Notes under the pieces: generated by a model
Seen by the model: only the letters and a program-made list of their open reading frames with translations
The model's database searches: none
Told to the model about the DNA's origin: nothing
NCBI GenBank assembly: GCA_030220185.1
Contig: JASPKZ010007797.1
Coordinates: forward strand, 1-64,000
Reading direction: 5' to 3'
DNA: 64,000 bases
From: Diploptera punctata
Lineage: Eukaryota; Arthropoda; Insecta; Blattodea; Blaberidae
Part shown: positions 58,551 through 64,000 of the stretch, in pieces
Layout of the letters: every line of letters begins with the position of its first letter
Numbering within the stretch: position 1 is the stretch's first letter
Program-made: the position numbers and the translations under genes

Positions 58551-60360
58551 GAAAAAAAAAACCTGCTACTGTATTATAGTTTCTTTAGTATTGAATCAAG
58601 CGGAATAGATTTCTGTGACTCCCAAAAAGCAATGAAGGAAAATTACTTCTTTATCCTCCTGCATTCTGAGGAAAAGTTTAACAAGACATATACTCAACAT
58701 TCTGTTTAAATGGTTTCTGGGAAGCAATTTTTTTTGGGGGGTTCAAAAATTTTTTGGGGCAGTTTATAGGGGTCCTGAATTGAGATTTTGTCAATTATAA
58801 TTTTATATTCGTGTTTAATGGATTCATAGTGGACAAATAACACATTTTTATTAACAAAAAAAGAAATGATTTTCTAGGGGGAGCATTTAAGGGTGTTTTA
58901 TGTAGTATTATATATGATACCTTTGTCTCAACCAAGTTTTTGCCCTTTAATCAATGCTGCCATCTAAAGCCCGCAGTTGGAAATGAAAAAAAAATGTTTG
59001 AAGTCCTGAAGGTATTGAATATGATACTACTAATCACAGTGAGTTGAAGTTATTCCTAAAGCAAGAAAAAAATTAAACACCTAGGGAAGCAGGAGGTTAA
59101 GAGATTGCAACAGGCCATTTGGCTTAACACTTGTGTGGATCATGATGATGTTGATGTTAGGTTTTGATATATTAATTTTGATGTTATAGTGAAGTAAACC
59201 CCTTACTTGTTTACTTTTTTTTTATTGAAGTAAAATTTTAGCACCTCACCTCATATTATTCTTCTTCTTAGACCAGTTTTGAGACCTTATTCAATTCCAC
59301 CCTTTACTTGATTTCAGCATAATGTTAGTTGAGGGATGTGATGTTACTGAAAGTCTGTGATATACAATGATGATTGTTGCACTCTCACAGTGACAGATGA
59401 AATTAAATGAAAAGAAACTGAATGATACGAGTATGGAATTAAGTTTTTAAGTTTTTGGCTGGGGAAAATGGGTTAAACCCCAAGAAAAATCTACCTGGCT
59501 CACATTCATCCATCATGAACTCCCAAGTAGAGTGACCTAATATGAACTCTAGTAACTAACCACTTGCACCAGGGAACTGCCTTTTATATGCTATTATAAT
59601 ATTTTTTTTAAATTTTGGAATTTATCCACAATACAATAGTTTTTTCTGTCACCCTCAAGAAATTTGCATTCTCCAGTTTTATTAGTCCTAAACATTCTTA
59701 TCTGTAAATCCCAGTTCACTCATACTTCTTCTCACACCATCCATCCAACCTTCTTTAGGTCATTCCTTTCTTCTTTTGCCATCTATTTTCCACGAGATCT
59801 TCTCTTGAGATGTCCGTCCATCTTAATCGTCTCTCTTCAATACTGTCTGTAGTACACATCTTTCAGCTTTCATAATTTTTCTAATTTTGACGTTTCTAAT
59901 TTTTTCTAATCTGGACTTCCACGATGATGATCTCTAGTAATCCATTTCTTTTGCTAATAACTTGTTAGCTTGGCACCTTTTAATATTCATGTATCTGATC
60001 CTTATAACAATATTTTCTACAAAAGCCTTATAATAGATTTCTTTATTCTGTAAAGGATGTTTTTATTACATACGGTAATACTGAGTTCAGCTGCCAATTA
60101 CTCTCCATCAATCTATTATACTTTTTTATATTTGTAATTGTGATGAACCTTCTAAGATTGATCGTAGATATATAAATAATATTCATAATGATAATAATTG
60201 TAATAATGATCGGGAGGTCCCATGGATTATTTATGCCGCTGAACAATTCCTAGTTAATATTTCGTTCAATTTGAATTGTTTAAATGAATGAACTGTTCAG
60301 ATTGGTAAAAGTTAGATTATGTTATGTGTGACCAATTCAAAACTCGGACCACCAAGAGAA
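58551..60360. other. Mostly unrecognised; one weak LINE end
   Basis: 59640-59890 has the reversed composition of a LINE 3' end ('ctttaggtcattcctttctt', 'gatgtccgtccatcttaatc'). The rest shows no gene or repeat. Confidence 0.4.
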
Positions 60361-60370
60361 GTTTCTTATA

Positions 60371-61529
60371 CAGTAAAACTTGTTTAATCTGGAAAGTGTA
60401 TAATGCAGAAATCTGTCCAATGTGAACAAATTTATTGGTCCCGGCAAATTAATCGTAATTTTACGTGTATTTATTTTATATAAAATGGAATCTGTCCAAT
60501 GCAGAAACAGAATGATATTTCTACACAATTTATGAAAGAAAATCTTTATAAGACGGAATGATAGAGAGACAAATAAATTAGTTACCAATAAGTGATTATT
60601 TCTGCTGCCGGGTGAAGTAGAGTTTCTACCTGTATCTGGAATTTTTTTCGGTCTCACTGCACACCCATTTTGTAAAATACAGTTTCGTTTAACAAATATT
60701 TGGCATGTGACATCTGTCTTACAAATGACCAGTGCACTGTAAAGTCTTAAATTAGTTTAAGATCTGAGATCGATTGTGCATATATCTTTCACAGGTAGCG
60801 TTCTGAATTTCTGGAATAAAGATGGCTAAATCATATGTATCATTGTTATTAAACAAAAAAGTGAAAGTGATTGAAGATAAAGAAAAACAAATGAAGAAAT
60901 CAATGAGGCGTGGGAGTGTTTTACAAGTCCACGATAAAAAATCTCCAAATTTCCGGACCGATGCTCCAACGTCAAGCTCTAGCTGTTGCTCAATCCCTAG
61001 GGAATAACGTTTTCAAGGCATGTTCAGGTTGGTTGTAGACAGTTTTAAAAGACGACACAATGTAGTGTGGAATCAAAGGATGTGGACGAAAGTATAGTTA
61101 GTGAGTGGAAACCAAAACTGCATACTTTAATTTCAGGATACGGGCCTGAGAGACATTTCTAACGCTGATGAAACATACTGTTTTTTGCGCAATACCGTCA
61201 AAGTCACTCATACATACTATACTTCACTTTCCAACAGCAGCGGAACTACTATATTAATCCAAGGTACATAAAAAGACATATACGGTGCTCTATAATCTAA
61301 GATAGGTTAATAATTTTTTAAGTTATGTAGATAGGAAATAACACTATGAGGTTCTTTAATATTGTTTATTTTTTATCATTTCACTCACCTCATACTTCAT
61401 AAAATATAATATAAATATAATAATAATTAATAAAATATAATAATAATTTTTTGTTTTTTATAATGCGGAATGTTGTCTAATGTGGAAAAAAAAACTGGTC
61501 CCATGCGATTCTGCTTTGAACAAGTTTTA

Positions 61530-61532
<3 letters not shown>
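60371..61532 (+). mobile_element. Tigger/pogo-like element (1162 bp)
   Basis: Ends CAGTAAAACTTGTTTAATCT and AAACAAGTTTTACTG-like inverse (61518-61532, from GAACAAGTTTTACTG). TA precedes the left end; the right flank is TG rather than TA, probably mutated. Subterminal repeats 'aatctgtccaatg' occur twice. It contains transposase remnants and a short PLE-type tail insertion near 61325-61440. Confidence 0.7.
60822..61260 (+). pseudogene. Tigger/pogo-like transposase remnant
   Basis: Frame 60822-61007 begins MAKSYVSLLLNKKVKVIEDK, the N-terminal psq-type helix-turn-helix. Farther on, with shifts, GYGP then FNADET-like residues (61138-61175, TLISGYGPERHF and NADETYCFLRN) mark the first catalytic Asp region. 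Everything after that is lost. Confidence 0.6.
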
Positions 61533-61571
<39 letters not shown>

Positions 61572-61987
61572 TAAATCAAAGCCATCTAAACTTAAAATGT
61601 ATCATCTTGACATCAGTGGTAATTGTAGTGACATGAGTGCAATAAATACAAATTTTTTTGTGAATACAATTTTGTAAACATTCACATTATTTATGTTATT
61701 CTCTTGCATTACCCATTGTTATGAGCAACAAAGTTTTAATAAATGTTAAAAATTGTGATTTTTACAATACAAGACATTTTAATAATAGTATATACTAGAC
61801 AAAAACCAACAAATATAAGATTAGTGTAATTTGTTTATATTTTTAAGTTTAAAACTAACTAATAATTAAAACTAACCAAAATATAACATAAATTGTGTTA
61901 AATTCATGTATGTATACTTATAATGGAATTGTTCACTATTGAACCATTTAGCATGAACTAATAAACAAAGGAACTATTGAGTGATAT
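61533..61987. other. (TA)n then AT-rich sequence
   Basis: Alternating TA tract 61533-61570; no further feature. Confidence 0.6.
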
Positions 61988-61995
61988 GTTATGGT

Positions 61996-63304
61996 TAGAG
62001 CTAGGAATTTTAGGTGTGCACCTTAATTTTATTTTGTTACTACAATGCTCAAATTAGCTTGTCTTGCAAAGAAAACATTAAATAAATGCCCCTAAATATG
62101 TTTTAGTTGCACCTTTTTGCATTTTTTTCAATGCTAGCACCTTTTTATCAATGCAAGCACATTTTGCACTTTTGTAAATCTTTTTTGTCTCTAAGCAGCA
62201 TTGTATTCATAAAATAATGTCGGCTATATATATTTTTTTTACATTTCTTCAAATACGCTATCAAAGGTTGGTAACGATGTGTGGCATCAGTCCACATCAC
62301 ATTACTTCCACTTTAGTGCAGTCCCGTTAGGCTATTCCATTTAAATTAGTTCGCACCTTCTTGCACCAGAGTAATGCGAAAGCTATTGTTTAAGCAAGGG
62401 AGATTGTTGAGTGCATAAACAAATGTTTCAGTTCAAAATATTATTTGACTTGTGCAGTCTGCTATTTTCCTGAGTGACCAGTATACAGTATGCCAAAACC
62501 GAATGTGAACTCCTACAAACTACATGATTTTGTAAAACAGTTTAGTGCAGATGGAATTCAGAGTGACAGATCTGTTATGAGATGCATTCTTTGTGATATT
62601 TCAATAATAATTGTTGAAAAACACCAACACAATCGTGTTATGCAGCATATAGGTAGTGAAAAACACGAAAAATAAGGAACTACAAAGCTGTAAATGTGAC
62701 AACAGTTTATTGGCGAGGCACTGCCTTCTTCAAATTTAATAAATACAATTTTTTTTTTAATGATACAGCAAAGACATTTGTGGCATGTGGTATTCCACTT
62801 TCCAAACTTAACAACCCTATTATGAAAGCATATTTGGAAAAATATACTGGGAAGTCTGTCCCAGATGAAAATCATACCTTCAACCTCTGTATGAAGAACA
62901 ATTAAAACAGATTAGTCAAGTAGAAGATGAAAACCAGTATATTTTACATTAGACGAAACCACTGATAGACAGTTGAGATGTTGAACTTTTTTAGATATGT
63001 TCTAAAGATTTGAGTTGTTGAATAATATCTGCTTTAACAGTTTTCTGGACTTCTGATTTCAATAACATAATGTTCTGGGACCTGTCTTACTCAGACTTTT
63101 AATATATGACAACATGACTGAATTTTGTGTCATGAGTTACTTGATGTAACTGGTTTTGGTACTATTTAGCGATATTTCACATGGGAAATTAGCACCTTCT
63201 ATTTTAAAAAAATTGCACCTTTTTTTGCACCATTTTCTCTTAAATTAAAGCACCTTTTTTGCACCTTTTTCACCAAAATTTTGCACCTAAAATTCCTAGT
63301 TCTA
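61996..63304 (+). mobile_element. hAT element (1309 bp) with exact 8-bp target duplication
   Basis: GTTATGGT at 61988-61995 and 63305-63312. Ends TAGAGCTAGGAATTTTAGGT and, inverted, TAGAACTAGGAATTTTAGGT. Contains a broken transposase (62490-63160). 'gcacctttttgca' repeats lie subterminally on both sides. Confidence 0.9.
62490..63160 (+). pseudogene. hAT transposase N-terminal remnant (BED zinc finger)
   Basis: 62490-62675: MPKPNVNSYKLHDFVKQFSA, then a BED-type finger CILCD ... HNRVMQHIGSEKH. After a shift, 62696-62905: FFNDTAKTFVACGIPLSKLN, NPIMKAYLEKYTGKSVPDE, a common hAT block. After a further shift, YEEQLKQISQVEDENQYIL and DETTDR (the first catalytic Asp region). The C-terminal dimerisation domain is absent. 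Confidence 0.75.
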
Positions 63305-63315
63305 GTTATGGTATT

Positions 63316-63495
63316 ATCGCCTCACTATGATGGTTGTCCAGCAGCTCGCTTTTGTTTCCCTGCAGCTGTTGTGTATAATTAAATACAAAGATGCCGACTA
63401 CCACCACTATAATAATTCCGCATATTAATCATTGTCAAACTTTATCGCATGGCACCCGCTTTTATATAAACGGACAACCATCATAGTGAGGCGAT
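63316..63495. mobile_element. MITE with perfect 24-bp terminal inverted repeats
   Basis: Arms at 63316-63339 and 63472-63495 begin ATCGCCTCACTATGATGGTT and pair over 24 bp without mismatch. No coding sequence. It sits 3 bp from the hAT target duplication. The flanks suggest TA but are not clear. Confidence 0.8.
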
Positions 63496-63499
63496 TATA

Positions 63500-64000
63500 A
63501 ATGACTGTCCCAGGTACAAATCCTGGTATTTTGATTTTCCTCAGTTGTCTAAGCAAATACTGAGTTATTATTTTATTCCAAGAACCATTTCATCATAATC
63601 ACCATTTCATAAAATTATTAAAATCAAGTCAGTGAACTTAAAAAAAAATGACAAATGCAACAATAGAAATATAAGCCTACTGGATACACCTAAAAGATCT
63701 GACACAATATGGTCTCAGATGTTAAAGCATCTATTAATAAGCCCGAAGTAAAAATAAAAAAAATAATAATAAATAAATGGTGATTGTGGTGGTAATATCA
63801 ACAATAATAATAACTGCAAGAAAACTGATATTAGCTTTGTTATAAAGGTAATGGGTATATGAATTTAATATACAGAGTGGCTATACGTTTGATCGCATTT
63901 TGTGATGAAAATATTATTATTAAAGGACATATGATGTTATCATTGGAAAGGGAATCCTTCAAATTACAACAATAAAACAAAACAAATCACTGCTCACGTG
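63500..64000. other. No recognised feature
   Basis: AT-rich with short (AAT) runs; no gene or repeat family seen. Confidence 0.4.

Overview
This window is eukaryotic nuclear DNA. It is AT-rich, intron-bearing, has no prokaryotic gene structure, and is largely built of nested transposable elements. The mix of RTE and CR1 LINEs, several tRNA-derived SINEs, Penelope-like elements (PLEs), mariner, Tigger, PIF/Harbinger-like and hAT DNA transposons points to an insect with a large repeat-rich genome. I lean to a cockroach or termite from the look of the LINE 3' ends and SINEs, but I could not verify this.

The only host gene I can support lies on the minus strand between about 5.2 and 25.6 kb. Six short exons (starting with ATG at 25633 and ending at the 5336 donor) have AG/GT boundaries, agree in phase and join into one open frame of 265 codons. 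From memory of vertebrate HAUS7, several blocks look collinear with that augmin subunit, so I call it HAUS7-like with moderate confidence. A weak candidate terminal exon lies at 5173-5271. Its introns are filled with PLEs, tRNA-like arrays, SINEs, a mariner and PIF-like elements.

Layout: 1-3.3 kb, one PLE nested in another. 3.4-4.0 kb, LINE RNase H remnant. 4.6-5.2 kb, PIF/Harbinger-like element. 5.3-25.6 kb, the HAUS7-like gene, with seven tRNA-like repeat arrays and several PLE families inside it. 25.7-33.3 kb, a graveyard of LINE 3' ends, microsatellites, SINEs and a 5S-rRNA-derived sequence. 33.9-35.1 kb, a mariner interrupted by a SINE. 35.3-36.8 kb, an unusual GC-rich repeat block. 39.2-42.4 kb, a full-length RTE-type LINE with one frameshift and a 12-bp target duplication. 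46.5-51.0 kb, a CR1-type LINE with both ORFs and one in-frame stop. 51.4-55.4 kb, more LINE fragments and (AAT)n tracts. 55.4-56.3 kb, a Helitron-like repeat split by a hAT. 56.3-60.3 kb, comparatively TE-poor. 60.4-63.5 kb, Tigger, hAT and a MITE.

Three signals deserve attention. (1) PLE-related sequences of several families carry hammerhead-ribozyme-like cores whose helix III is a short palindrome. (2) tRNA-like cassettes of about 304 bp occur as tandem-plus-inverted arrays flanked by 12-15 bp target duplications, the same architecture as the PLEs. (3) The GC-rich repeat at 35.3-36.8 kb carries in each unit a hairpin whose stem is kept by compensatory changes, which suggests a structured RNA.
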